DNA of 64,000 bases. It comes from Patiria miniata (lineage: Eukaryota; Echinodermata; Asteroidea; Valvatida; Asterinidae). How positions within the stretch are numbered: the stretch's first letter is position 1; every line of letters starts with the position of its first letter. The stretch is taken from contig NW_024037052.1 of NCBI RefSeq assembly GCF_015706575.1, forward strand, positions 12,388,711-12,452,710. Reading direction: 5' to 3'. The notes beneath the pieces are model-generated. The model was not told the DNA's origin. It made no database searches and saw nothing but the letters and a program-made list of their open reading frames with translations. Positions 14,101-25,702 of the stretch are shown here, one piece after another. A program made the translations under genes and the position numbers.

Positions 14101-17100
14101 CACATTCAAGAAATAACAGAGGATTTGGAAGGATTGAGGTTGCATCCTAGCAAAAATTACTAGGGAGTTAGGGTTAACCATTTCATACACATATCCTGGT
14201 GGCATGCAGTGCCGTGCAATATTGAGCAATATCTTTTGTACAGACCCTTTTTAAGATGGTAAAACTGTGGTGTTACCATTGACTTGGCTTACATGTTTAG
14301 AAGTGTGAAACCGTTTTGCATTCCACAAAGCACACAGTTCAAAATCAATTGATATCTCAATTCAAAGTTCGAAGCAACATTATTTGGTAAAACCTAAAAA
14401 AAATGGGGGGGGGGGGGAGGTAGTGTATATTTGAAGGGGTGGATTGATTTTGCTGTTGAACATTTTTTGGGACTCAGAAATTTTGCAAAGAAAGTTGCAT
14501 CCTGATGCCACTTTTTTCATCATGTTTCGTCTAAATGAAGGTCAGTCATTGCAAAAATGACGATAAGGCCCCCCTCCACCCCCCCCCCCCAAAACTTCTT
14601 CTTCCGATTACATGGCATTCCAAAATAGATCTAGGTAGGTAGGGAATTTTTTTAGGGGGTAATTTTTTTGGGGGGGGGGGGGGTACGATCATATGGAGGC
14701 GTCTGCGTGTAGTTAAGGATAAATGGTAGTATCGTCAGGCCCCCTAAAACAACGAGGTCCTATTTCGACGCACTTGCATTAATTTTACGTTGGACAACAC
14801 ACGCGCATTGCAAGCATTACCTGCGCCGATTATGGTGACTCGAAGATTAATGGATGGTTTTGGGGTTTTTTCTTCTCATTTTTCCCATATAATTTCTTCT
14901 CATTTTTCCCATAAAACTTACGGTGGACTCCCGTTCCTCCCTACGTTACGGTGGGAGTCCAGGATATGAAGTGCTCAAAACAGGGCGAAAAAATTTATGA
15001 CCAATATTTTCAATATTTTTACCTTGTTGGAGAAGCCAATTTTTGTGTGTCCTTATCTATTGGGCCGCTGGGTTCAGGAATTCCATATGCGATGCTGACC
15101 GACCTTAATCAGGAAAATAAACTCTAAAGCAAATTTAAACTTGTACGTTGTTGTAGACTCTTTTCATCAGTTTCTCACCGCCGAGTCTATTCTAGTCGTA
15201 CATGACGTACGTCCGTGCAGCGTGTAGTCTGGTTCCCTAGACCTGACAATTATTCTCGGCGCTCATATCACGTCTATGCAGCGTTAATATGCAGTGCGCA
15301 CGCACGATTTGCTTAGTAACCACCCTCATACGCACGCGCACTTACTTGAAGGCGCGGTCGCTAATCCAATGACCGAGCGTGTTTTCGCGCCAGTTACCAG
15401 AAACATGTTTCGGCTTTGGTCATTGGTTGAGCACTTTCGTGACGTCCGTTGGCTGGAGTGACGTCACTGTTCCAACCAAAACTAAACAAATGAGGGCGCT
15501 AGCATGCGTGCGCGCTTTTTGATGGACGTTTTTGTACTTTATTAGTGTTTTGTGCTGCAGGCAATTTTGCGGGCTTCTTGATCTATGACGCTCCGCTCAC
15601 GCGGAGCCTCATAGTTCTAGGAGTAGGATGGAACGCCGTATTATCGCGGTACTTATCACGTTTCTCGTTCGGAATAGAGATTGCCCACTAACCTTCCTGA
15701 ATTGTCCTGTCTTATGTGTAGTATAACTCTTCCTTTTTAAATTGATATAAAAAAATCTGACGGGTGGTGTGGTTTATTCCGTGTACGATGCCTGTGAAAA
15801 TAGACATGCGCGGCGTGTGCGAACGAAGGTGGACTCCCTATTATCGCGGTATGCGGGAAGTGGTTTTTATAATGATCCCAACTTTTGTGTTCATTGTTTA
15901 TCTTTGACCAAAACACCCCCTGAATAAAGTCTGATATTTTCCCTGTAACGTTCAAGTTGATTAAAGACAAAATGTCTGCAGGATGATTTCTTAAGACCCT
16001 GCCCTTCCCCCGAAAGGAGAACACAAATCCCTGAGGCAAGTCTACTAATCCGCGATTGAGGGCGCCATTCACTTTACACGGTGTGCCGTTTTATTTTCGC
16101 TAACGCGCGGTGCTTATTTTGATCCCGTAAAAGTTGTTACGATTTCGCGCTGCAAATATCGTCATTCGACTTCATTTTACATTTGCAGCTGAAGAATGGG
16201 AACCAGACAATGGAACTTTCATGGACAGAACACAATTAAAGATTTATGTTAAAATATGAACGGTACCTTTTAGCAGACACGGTGAGGGAAAATTTTGCAT
16301 GTTTTGGAAAACGTTAATATTTATTAAAATCGTTAAAAGTCCCGAAAGACACAACATTTTTTAATCGTCCTTTTTATACATTTCGGTAGAAAATCCTTGA
16401 TGACTGGTGAACTGGATAAAAATCGCCACTTGAAGGAGTTTTGACACTGTAAAAAGAGAAATTTCCCATGCCGCGATAATAGGGATGCCGCGATAATAGG
16501 GATGCCGCGATAATAGGGAGTCCGACTATACATGACATGATGACGAGTTGGCCCGCACCTAGCCCCATAAATGTGGCCTATTTACTGGACTGCCTCCGTA
16601 AACATAGGCCACACATCCACATGTACAAAAATTGTGTCGACTTTGCCAAATTTTGATTTTCACATTAATTAAGGCTTAGTTTGTACGGTTTTTTGCTTAA
16701 GAAGCATACTCACCCTCTTTATAGGCTAATCAGAAAGTGCTGCCTTTTTCAGATGTATATTTTTCGTAAAATTTCCAGATTTGTTTTTACACGTTTGCGT
16801 ATCAAAATTTCAACATGAAATTTCACAAAAATTAGACATCTGAAAAAGGCAGCACTTTCTGACTAGCCTGTAAAGTGGGTGAGTATGCTTCTAAAGCCAA
16901 AAAATCCTACAAACTAAGACTAAATGTGAAAATCAAAATTTGGCAAAGTCGACACGATTTTTGTACATGTGGACGTGTGGCCTATGTTTACGGAGGCAGT
17001 CCAGTAAATAGGCCACATTTATGGGGCTAGCCCGCACCTCACCTCAGCCGCGTACGAGTTGACCTTAAAACGACCAAATTACGATTTTAAACAAAATATT

Positions 17101-17239
17101 GATATGAAATTAACACACCATGTTTAAACTGTATCAAAAGAGGCATGCTTTCATTTTTTTCAATGGGAAGTATGTAACTTACGAGATTTTCTAAATCTTG
17201 TTTCGCCAGATGTTGATTCAGCATGGGTTCGGCCGCCAT
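2119..17239 (-). CDS. EIF2S3: Translation initiation factor eIF2 subunit gamma, 12 exons, complete
   Basis: GTP-binding core subunit of eIF2, which carries initiator Met-tRNA to the 40S ribosome in the cytoplasm. Exons, 5' to 3': 17239-17183, 13727-13664, 13284-13157, 11880-11759, 10874-10780, 9642-9484, 8103-7969, 6908-6814, 5060-4916, 4153-3984, 2985-2813, 2176-2119. They total 1401 nt, giving 466 aa plus TGA, against about 472 aa in human. Every junction is GT-AG and in phase. G-protein motifs are visible: GHVAHGKS (residues 44-51), DCPGHD (130-135), NKID (186-189) and SAQ (221-223). Residues 84-116 carry five cysteines (87, 92, 97, 111, 116), the zinc-knuckle-like insert of this family. 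The C-terminus ends [16 protein letters not shown]. The start ATG lies in a Kozak-like context (AAGATGG). The introns are heavily loaded with repeats. It is divergent from the caspase gene. Confidence 0.97.
5818..6294. mobile_element. Foldback MITE, TAGCCCC ends, copy 1
   Basis: A 477-bp element whose two halves are near-complete inverted repeats, with ends TAGCCCCATAAATG and CATTTATGGGGCTA. It is the same family as 16560-17029. It has no coding capacity. The flanks (ccagaaa and attccaga) do not give a clean target duplication, so this copy may be older. Confidence 0.85.
6451..6560. repeat. ACATGT simple-sequence tract
   Basis: Degenerate tandem acatgtacatgt/gtacatg repeats of about 110 bases. 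The short open frame across it is a low-complexity artefact. Confidence 0.85.
7040..7725. repeat. AACCCTAA-ended element, copy b, holding a minisatellite
   Basis: The left end reads taaccctaagcccctaggcc near 7040. The right end reads gattgaggtgggttagggttaa near 7700-7722. The middle is the 43-bp array at about 7181-7680. End motifs match copies c and e, so the array probably grew inside a transposon copy. Confidence 0.6.
7181..7680. repeat. 43-bp minisatellite, about 11 copies
   Basis: A tandem unit with the words CCTCAATCCTCCAAAATCCT and CATGTTTCTCAAACACCATT repeats with few mismatches. The unit has no stop codon, and 43 leaves remainder 1 on division by 3. This produces overlapping open frames of up to 166 codons in three frames. 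They are not genes: no splice or start support exists, and the array lies inside an EIF2S3 intron. Confidence 0.93.
8318..9398. repeat. 22-bp satellite array, about 49 copies
   Basis: The unit contains gcgcaatccttacaata followed by tgtag. It varies at two main sites: TATG or TACG, and GGCG or GGTG. Seven consecutive units (8531-8666) carry TACG, and one more sits alone near 9238. A short irregularity at 9149-9153 duplicates 'atg'. It fills most of the 1.38-kb EIF2S3 intron between the exons at 9642-9484 and 8103-7969. There are no unique spacers, so it is not a CRISPR array. Confidence 0.96.
9788..10203. mobile_element. AACCCTAA-ended element, copy c
   Basis: Left end aaccctaactccctagggc, right end ggcggttagggtt. 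The interior repeats CCTCAATCCTGCAAAATCCTCC. It matches 13812-14178 in the opposite orientation, including the internal stretches around 'caagaaa(c/t)aac' and 'catggccaaagtg'. A non-autonomous DNA element is inferred. Confidence 0.7.
12255..12507. repeat. Dispersed 250-bp repeat, copy 1
   Basis: Runs from actatccgctccgt to cggagcccatag. It is closely matched in the same orientation at 54288-54536, 42 kb away in the aminopeptidase gene. The family is unknown and no coding frame is shared. Confidence 0.75.
12709..13082. mobile_element. Foldback element with about 37-bp arms
   Basis: The left arm (aggcca, A-tract, then tccggtttctggtatg) is repeated inverted as cataccagaaaccgga, T-tract, tggcct. 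It sits immediately beside the EIF2S3 exon 13157-13284. A small MITE is inferred. Confidence 0.65.
13393..13596. repeat. AACCCTAA-ended element, copy d
   Basis: Begins near actaggaacc and ends gggttggggtggttagggtt. The interior has ATCCAACA/TGTTGGA motifs like copy a. It lies in the short EIF2S3 intron between 13284 and 13664. Confidence 0.5.
13812..14178. mobile_element. AACCCTAA-ended element, copy e (inverse of copy c)
   Basis: Ends with ctagggagttagggttaacc and carries GGATTTTGCAGGATTGAGGTT motifs. It aligns in reverse complement to 9788-10203. Both copies lie in EIF2S3 introns in opposite orientation about 4 kb apart, so they could pair in the pre-mRNA. Confidence 0.7.
16466..16521. repeat. 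Triple 17-bp direct repeat
   Basis: Three adjacent copies of gccgcgataataggga(t/g). Single inverted relatives (ttatcgcggta) lie near 15642 and 15841. It sits in EIF2S3 intron 1, just before the foldback at 16560. Confidence 0.8.
16560..17029. mobile_element. Foldback MITE, TAGCCCC ends, copy 2, with 9-bp target duplication
   Basis: A 470-bp near-perfect palindromic element related to 5818-6294. Ends are TAGCCCCATAAATGTGGCC and its inverse. It is flanked on both sides by gcccgcacc (16551-16559 and 17030-17038), a 9-bp target-site duplication. A 9-bp duplication with long inverted arms fits Mutator-like foldbacks, but the superfamily is only inferred. It lies in intron 1 of EIF2S3. Confidence 0.9.
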
Positions 17240-20190
17240 CTTGCTTGCCTGACTGATGAAATCATGGGCTCGTCCACTAATGTATATTGCTTAATTCCAA
17301 TTAATTCCAATTTTCAAACAATTTGTAAATTTAAAGCATGATATATACTTAATATTTTTGATTCCGTATTTTAGTAAATATTTCTACAGTTCATAATGTC
17401 CAAGTTTGCGTAAACAAGAATTAGCCCAAAATGTGCCACTATGTGGGCGGATCTGAAGTGGCTCATGGGGGAGGGGGTAGAGGATGCGCGCAGCGGGTGC
17501 ACATGACATATGCCATGTTTTTTTTCCTCAGGTCGGCATTTTTTTTTAACCATAAAGCCAAAATTATTAAAAAACTACTGCAGGTAAAACTTGCACGATT
17601 CCCGTGGCAAACTTTCTGTCCATGTTAGCACTTTGAGCATAAAATCAAATTTGCCAGGAAATACTTCAATTCATCAAAAGCACAATCCTCAGCAATGGGT
17701 GGGACTGTGTAAGTGAAAAATAGGACAAACAACTTGATATTGTTATCCTGCTTCATTTCCCAATCCCATGTCACACTTTTGTACCCCTTTAGTGTGGAAA
17801 GGCCCACGTGTTATAGAGTCATATGTGCTGAGCTCAGCTGAGCTCTCCAGAGAACTCGTAAATATCCATATTGGAAAGATTTTTTTTGACGTCGGTCTGC
17901 TCTCCACAGACCACCTTTTGGTTGAGGTTGATGACTGAACTTAAAGTGAACCTAACCCAAATGGCACACTGACACACAGTAGGAATAAGGTGAATATACC
18001 CCCCCCCCCCCTGTCTGGCTTGAAAGCCAGGTCCGGGATAAAAAGAAAACCAACTGCTCCATGTAATCAGGGTGCCGGGAGTGACGTCAGTTTTCATCGC
18101 CTATTTACCATTCCGGACTCAGAACCATTGAGTTTTTAGAACATATAGGTCTGGGAGCTGATAAGGCAATGTTTAAAAAATCATCACCACTAAAGGCCAT
18201 ATAATAAGGCTTAGGATTATCGGGAAGGGTGAGCATCATCACGCAATCTGCACGTAGAAGCTAAGATCCCCATTTCAAAACAATCATCACAAAAGTTATT
18301 TAAACCATGCGTATGAATTAACTGCATGTAGCCTAATGCCATCCACCGCACACGTGAAGGATGGACAGGCGGTATTAGCGGTGGGAGTATGGCCGAGGCA
18401 GCGCTTGCATGGTCAGGGGTGTGCAGGTACAAGTATAGGTAGGTGCCGTTGATATAGGATTTACATGAAAAGTCAATGGGTTGGTTTTGTTTTATAGTGG
18501 TGCTGCCAAACGTGATGCACTTCGACGTTTACCCCCGACTTTCCTCATGCAGTGTTGCCAAACTTTTTTGGTGACAAACGTCAAATTCATTCAATGAACT
18601 ACTGGTACTTTTACCTAGTAATGCTTGCCATTTAACCCATGTGAACATTTCGGTGTCATGAAATTTAATCCGAAATGCAAATAACGGGGGCGTCCGGAAA
18701 ATGGGCACAAAATCGGCTGATTGTTCTTTTAGTACAAGAATCATCATTCAAATCACTCACTGTTACTGAGTTTTCAACACAACCACCGTTTTCTGTCCAC
18801 GGATCACAAAAAAGTATGCGTCCTTTTAGCAAAACGAAAACAAATCACACACATCCTTTAATGTGAACACTGAACTTTTTGTGATCCGTGGACAGAACCT
18901 TAAAACGGCGGTTGTGTTTACAACTCCGTAACTTGAAAAGTACATGAGTGATTTCTTGTACTAAAACTATAAAGAAAGCTTATGTTATGAATTGGGCTTT
19001 TATATGATAGATTTAGAAAGTGCTACATGCAGAACTTCACGAAAACAATGGTCCCGACATTTGGGCTTCGGGTTTTTTTTACTCACCCTGTGGTGCACAC
19101 ACCCCATCGTCCCAAGTCCTCGGTCTGAATGAATAACCAACCCACTCTGCCGGTTTTCATAGGAGTGGAAAGTTGCACAAAATGTGTTCCCAAGAAAAAA
19201 AATCGTCGCATGGACCCCTTTAACATCACAGTTTAAAAGAGAACGAACGTCTAGAATTTCATAACAGCTTGCATAAACAATTCATTTCATGCTTAAATGA
19301 TTACAACCGAGATCAAGTTCGTTTTTACCGAGCCTGGACAATAAATAGCTTTGACAATTTGACAGACTGTATTATAAGGGATTACCTGCAATGGTTATAG
19401 AGAAATGATAATTGGTCAAAATGCAAAGAGAATTGGTTTGTCAATTGCCATATGCGTGTATAATTGTAAAAACTGCGTAATGATAGTAACCAGTATTATT
19501 TGGTGACGACATTTAGAATATAGCTTGAACATGACTTTTTTTTATACTTCAATGCATTATAGATATCCTTAGTTCTCTTCTGTAAGCTCCTATGGGATAA
19601 CGAAAGAGTATTACATTTTGCAATTAATAAGTGTAATTAGGGTTGAAATGAAGACGACACGAAAACTCTGAAGTTTTGGACAACAAATTCTGCTTCGTGG
19701 GGCTTAATTTATTGAATACAATGGGAAAATTTGCGTACATCAGTCATCTCAATATGAATGCATTATGGTTCAGCACGTACCAAATGTTGGATATTCTACC
19801 GCATACTCACACGCGTTTTAAATCTACATCCCTAATATAAGACGTGGCATATTGGGCATGCAGTCTATGTTAAACAATGTTCATGCGTGCAAAATTTGCA
19901 CAATTTATAACCCATACATGAATAACACCATAAAGAAGGAACAATCGAGTGTACTTACCTATGTTAATAAAAACACGGATTTATAAATATTCTACAGGTA
20001 CGTATACCAGCAACAATTCCAGCATACCAATAAACTCGCGCTTCGGTAGGAAAGTGGATAAGGTGATGAGAGTCAGGGTTACTATACAACTGAAACCATA
20101 AAACTGTGCGGGAATTTATTTCGCTGCCTTAACTGTGGCAAGACATCAATGAGGAGTCTTGTTTCAAAGAGCATAGATACTCAAACTGAC
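17240..20190. promoter_or_regulatory. Divergent intergenic region between EIF2S3 and the caspase gene
   Basis: This 2.95-kb interval must hold the start regions of both genes, which point away from each other. No TATA box or non-coding first exon could be fixed. It contains a foldback-like repeat near 18770-19090, a poly-C run near 18000 and AT-rich sequence. Confidence 0.5.
18770..19090. repeat. Dispersed repeat with internal hairpin, copy 1
   Basis: The words caaccaccgttttctgtccacggatcacaaaa and, later, ttttgtgatccgtggacagaacctt are inverted partners at 18780-18897. The rest (accttaaaacggcgg... to gtgctacatgcagaacttc) recurs at 37174-37345 and 39608-39905. Non-autonomous element inferred. 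Confidence 0.7.
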
Positions 20191-23100
20191 ATGGCTGATC
20201 GCGGAGCAGATGAGACGGAGGATGTCGGATCAGACATGATAGGTAGGTTCCTATATGTTATGTTCGAACAGGGCACATATAGCCTCTGCTGGTAGTTGGA
20301 CAAAATTGAAAATGACCCACAGTTTAGCAATGACCGACAGCATAAAATGCACTATAGACCTAAATCTCGATCATTTTGAGACCGTTCACTGTCGACGACT
20401 GATGATGTGAATGTTTGCTTTCCATTCCATTCGAAAGAAACAAGACCAGACGTTGAGGGTAAAATGTTATCGAGTCAGCCGATTATATAAAGGTCTCACT
20501 CGAACAAGAGCGGATCCAGAACAAATTTTTTTTTGGGGGGGGGGGAACAAAATGTTGGTCCCCCAAAAAGTGGGTAAACAAAATTACGGCGTGGAGTTCG
20601 GGGCCCGCTTAAGGGCCCCGGTTTGTTTTGGATTCTAGATGCTCTGTGGTGCGATCTGAGGCAATTTCTGACCACTTTAACCATTTTTTTTGAGGAGAAG
20701 ATGGCGGTATCCACAGTGCCTACCTTTATTGCGACGTCACTTTAAAAAAAAAAATGGGGTTCTTGGCCCCCGTTGGTACCGCGCCCTGGATCCGCCCTTG
20801 CACTTGAATCAATTGAGTTTCCACTGAATCCACTCATAATTTGTCTTTCCGAATTCATTCACTCTTTAACAGAGTATAAATTTTCACTCCAAATATATCT
20901 TTCTTGTTGCTGTGTTATGTGTTGAATGCTATGTTATGTATCGTTCGGAATTCTATCAATTGTGCTACGAATGTTTTTATAGTCCTATGTAAATGTTCGC
21001 TTGAATGGAGTATTAATTTTATTAAATTATAGGTGATATATATATATATATAACGAGAGAGAAAGTGAAATTCCACTCCTTTGAAATAAGACTGTTTATG
21101 TTTAAAACATCAGATATATCGTTTTCAGAGAGACGTGCATAATGTAACAGAATAAATACATAAATAAATTATAAATTATTATGAATATGAACGGGGTCTG
21201 AAAACCAACCAAACCGTTTGCCATTACCGTGTTCTTTAAGTTGGTAAATATTGGTTCGATTCGTTTCTTGGACAGCTCCTGGGCATTTGTGTGGTAGCGG
21301 TAATCATAGCAGTGGTGGTAGAAACACCGATGACGACACGATGACGTCAGAGGATACATTTGAGGGATACGCCAAGACGTTTGCTAGGTATGTTGCTGCA
21401 CGGTGAAAATGATAATTTTGGATGTGTGTGTGTTTTTGGCGTGGATTAACTGTCGTTTTTTATAGCGTGTACTTTGGGTTTAGATATTGTGTGAACTTTG
21501 GAATACGATAACAAGGGGAAGACCATATTGCAAAATATACTCTGTGTCTGGCTAACAGTTCATAAGTAGTAGAAGCCACCGCGATATGTGACAATTTCAA
21601 CAGTTATTTATTCCTTTTTTCCTCATCTGAATGTTTTCTTTTGAACAAATTTCACAACCGTTCGTATTTATGACATTTGTTTTTAGAAAACTGAGCATCA
21701 GGCGGAAAGGCTCCGCCTCGAAACAAAAGATGCCGTCTCCGGAGCATCTCACCAGCAGCAGAGACGAAGACGACAACCAAGAAGACCCGAGCAGACCGGC
21801 CTTATCCACCTCCTTACTGGCCGATTATAGGTACGACATGTCCCACTATCGACGCGGGACGGCGGTGCTGATCAATATTGCGACGTTCGAGGAGGACGCC
21901 GACATGCCGACGCGGCTGAGCACGGGCACGGACGTGGACGGGCTGGGGAGGGCACTGGAAGATCTGGGGTTCCGGGTGAAACTCTTCCAGGATTCCACGT
22001 GTGGCCAGATAAAGAGGCTAATGCACTTGCGTGAGTCTAACATAAGCAGCAGCTAACTTGTTATGAAGCGATTTAAATTCCGCATTTCAAAATGAGTAGT
22101 TATCACTGATAAGAGTATGCAGTCTTAAAAATTCAACTTGATGATCTGTGCAGGGTACGGAATATGCAGAATCTTTTGTTATTACCTTCACTTCACATAA
22201 TGCAAAGTGCATTGAATTTAAAGACAAAAGGTGTCCCTGGGCAAGCTCGCTTACTGTGTTTTAAATGACAACATCGAACTGTACACTGCCCATCTCAGGA
22301 GCTTAGATGTTTTATAAAGGTCCAAACTAGCAGGGGTATTATAGACAGAATTGTATGACTCGTGACTTGACTCAGACTCGAGTCCATTTTCCATGACTCG
22401 GACACGGACTCGAGTCACGATGACAAATGACTCAGACTCGGACTCGACCCTTCGGACTTGGACTCGACATGCGTGACCGGGGACTCGACCAAAATTACCA
22501 CAAATCACTTATATTTTTCAACAGTATAATTACAAATTATTTTGAAGACTCGGACTCGACCTGATTGCGGACTTGGGAGAGGTGACTCGGACTCGGACTC
22601 GATGTTTTGTGACTCGAATAACCAGTAAATGACCACAGTTTGCCTACGTGGTTATGCCACTTGTTGCAAAGTATCATGCTCAGGGACACTAGCTAGCACC
22701 TGGCTTCAAACTCCAAGTAGAAGATCGTGAAGTTAACGTCTTCTATATGCAAGTGCAACTTTATTTCTCTCCCCTTTTAGTCAGCAAGGAAGATCACAGT
22801 GATACAGATTGCCTCTTGATCGCCATCATGTCACACGGTAGCGAGGGTGAGATATACGGCACAGATGGACCCATGTCAACCAGGGAAATCACAACACCCT
22901 TCCGTGGAGATAACTGCCGGAGTCTTATCGGCAAACCAAAGCTGTTCATTTTCCAGGTGGGTAGATCATGGGGAGAAGAATGAGAAAGTTAGAGTTTGGT
23001 GAGATATTGTAGGGTTAAAAAGGTTCTTGCCATTAATAGATTTTCTCCTCGCAATCCTGAATGCAATCTTTAGTAGCATCCTCTGTTGAGTCTTAATTCT

Positions 23101-23917
23101 GTTCAGTAGCTCTTGTGAAGTTGTCCAATGAGCACGTGACATGCCTGATGCCTTCTTTTCTATGAACACCCTTTCAAGGATACAAAGAACAATGTAGCTG
23201 AACGAAATGATTTTGTATACTACATGTCTACTTTCATAAGGAGACAATTACAATGTAGCAATATTATGAAATGGCCTAACTTTCTTTTGCCTTATATCCA
23301 GGCGTGCCGAGGAGGAATGGTGGACCAGGGCGTGGCTATAGACCGTCATGACATCGATGAACCGGACGCACAGATTGGCTATCAAGCGGCAAGGACCATT
23401 CCTGTTGAGGCAGACTTTCTGATGGCATATTCTTCTCCAGAAGGTAAAGTTATAAAGGGACATCTTCCAATGTTGGATAATACGATTCTTGACCCGGGCT
23501 TTGGTGCAGTTTGGTAGATTTTGGGTCTGACTTGATCGCTTCCGAATTGTTCGACTATATTGGTATAAAATAACTTTAATAGCTTTAATACGTTTAGGCC
23601 TATATCCTTACATTTTTTATTTGTTCCTGGTTCCCGGCGTGTTGCATGCAGGTTATGCGTCTTGGCGGAACGCAACCAGCGGAGCCTGGTTCATCCAGTC
23701 TTTGGTACGCGCATTTGAAGCCTACGGCGCCAGCTGGGAAGTGACCAGAATCCTCACGCTGGTCAACCGCATGGTGGCGCTACAGTACGAGTCCCTCTCT
23801 GTGAACACGTTCATGACGAGGAAGAAGCAGATGCCGTGCTTCGTGTCCACGCTGACGAAGGAGCTATACTTCAGACCAAAGGGCGCCCCCGGGGAACCTG
23901 CAACCAAAGTGGAATAA
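20191..23917 (+). CDS. Executioner-type caspase (caspase-3/7-like), 6 exons, complete
   Basis: Cysteine protease cutting after aspartate, with an apoptosis effector role expected from its family. Exons 20191-20242, 21276-21387, 21687-22030, 22781-22956, 23302-23443, 23652-23917 give 1092 nt, 363 aa plus stop. All junctions are GT-AG and in phase. The large subunit starts near Tyr102. Catalytic His188 lies in MSHGSEG and catalytic Cys230 in QACRGG. An inter-subunit linker holds DEPD (247-250), a likely self-cleavage site. The small subunit has YASWRN and FIQSL, and ends LTKELYF plus a 12-residue tail. Residues 1-101 are acidic and low complexity with no DED or CARD, which argues for an executioner. 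The substrate arginine region reads PTRLSTGTDVD, two residues longer than the human caspase-3 equivalent. It could be orthologous to the caspase-3/7 ancestor, with caspase-6 less likely. Confidence 0.93.
20510..20795. repeat. Dispersed 280-bp repeat, copy 1
   Basis: Runs from gcggatccagaacaaattt to about ggatccgcccttgc. It shares gattctagatgctctgtg and gatctgaggca blocks with 35625-35850. It lies in caspase intron 1. Inverted ggatcc(a/g)(g/c) ends suggest a MITE. Confidence 0.7.
22345..22625. repeat. GACTCG-rich simple repeat
   Basis: Degenerate repeats of (g)actcg(g/a) dominate this stretch of caspase intron 3. A related tract lies at 41165-41300. The open frame across it is an artefact of composition. 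Confidence 0.75.
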
Positions 23918-24009
23918 ACTGGTCGACCAATGAACGTTATTACCACGAATGGTCTTCAGGTCCGCCAGGCTTGTTTGGAAATGCACATGTGTACAGGAGT
24001 TTATGAATA

Positions 24010-24580
24010 ACCTTTAAATGGCCCATGAAGTCAATTTTTCTTAGGAACAAATTTTGTGCAACTTTCTACTCCTCTTAAACTCTGAAAATCATTTGACATC
24101 CCTTTTTGGTTAGTTGTATTGAAAACTGCGCACTTCTTTAAATTTTTGACTTTTCCCATGCTTTTCTGGACAACTGAGGGCGCTGTTGATGTGATGTCAT
24201 TTCAGGAAGACACTGCACAGTTTAGGTTTTTTTTGTTAAAATTGTGAATCCAAAAATGTTTTCATTGAAATGTGAGAAAAGATTTCTCATTGGCTTACTG
24301 TCATGTACTGACACAACAACGAATCACAAAAGAAAAGGAAATTTACGACAGCGAAATATCCAAACTTCTGGCAACTTTTGGTGCTGAAATAGCTGTAACA
24401 TGCAAAAAAATGACATCACACATTTGCTCATGAATATGGAAATTAACATGAACATAAGAAATCCAAAGGCACAAAAATACCCCTTGAAATGGCAAAACAA
24501 AAATTGAAAATAGGGATAAATGGGACACAAATGTGTATTTTCAAGGATTGCTTTAAAAAAAAATTGCATGGGCCCCTTTT
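24010..24580. repeat. Dispersed 570-bp repeat, copy 1
   Basis: Matches 29905-30520 in the opposite orientation. Shared blocks include ctgagggcgctgttg with the gatgtcat that follows, and atgaatatggaaatt-like AT-rich sequence. It follows the caspase stop closely, so part may be transcribed as 3' UTR. Confidence 0.7.
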
Positions 24581-25702
24581 TAAGGTCCAGTACATTATGT
24601 ACTGTATGTTGCTTTGCAAAAGGCGCCCCGGCCCACGGGGTTAGATATTGAAATAGCGGCGATGAAATCCAGAATTCGCTGTGCACTTGAACTCAGCATA
24701 CCGACACGTTTAACTCTGATAACGGTTACGAATGCATAAAGTGCATTGCTTGTGTAACGACACTATTTCTTCGTACCGTCACATATCCCGATAAAATTTA
24801 ACCTGGGACAGTCAGTACAGATCGAATCAACAGCGACAAATTCAGGGTACTTCTGACGGCGAGCAAAATGTTTCCCGACCTAATTGTCAAGAGGTGTCTT
24901 TATGACAAGCATCGTATAATGTTGACAACACCTGGCTGTTTGGAATCCTCAAGTGCGCGGCGCCTGTTTGCCTGTTATATTTGTCATGGATGACGAAAAG
25001 ATACCGTGATCATGTGTTGCTCACTATGCGTGTGCCAAAGCCACTACGAAGGACGGAAGAAAGCATACATAATTCAAGTCTCTCATGAATGTTTAAAAAA
25101 CGGCTTAAAACATATAATCCTTATCCGTAACTCATATTGATATGTACGCACTTTCTTTCTATAACGTGCATAAACTTTTGATGATAAACAATACACGATC
25201 TGCAGATGGTTGAATTCACACAGTAGAAAATCATTTTTTCCAAATACATGCATAATATATTAAACCCCTTTGACGGCTTAGTTTACAGTCTCTTGTATAC
25301 AAGTTCAAAGTTCAAACACCCATTCTGTTTTGAAGTCTATTGACCATTATGATTTGCCCTGATAAGCTCCAAGTTGGCTCACGCCCGTATTTATTGGTTT
25401 ACAACTTGGAGCACCTGTTTAATTGTACCCAATAACAACTAAAGAACAAAGTTCACTGGGAGATATCCCCACCCAACAGTTGACATAAGCTGATATGGTA
25501 CATCAATCTACTTAGGGACCCTGTACTATAGTCCTTCCTTCCTGGATGTTTGTACTGCGTGGTATTTTTTGTATGATAATTCCACTATTGGTATTTAGGT
25601 AGCGGTCACTATCTGCGTATTAAACTGGTGAGCTTATAATAATACAAGGGGTGTCATTCAAGTCTCGATACTCAGTTTTTTTTATCTAGGTATGTCGGCA
25701 TA

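Noticed and set aside
22747..22780. Upstream extension of the caspase exon starting MQVQLYFSP
   Set aside because: Intronic pyrimidine tract; the acceptor at 22780 joins in phase to the preceding exon.
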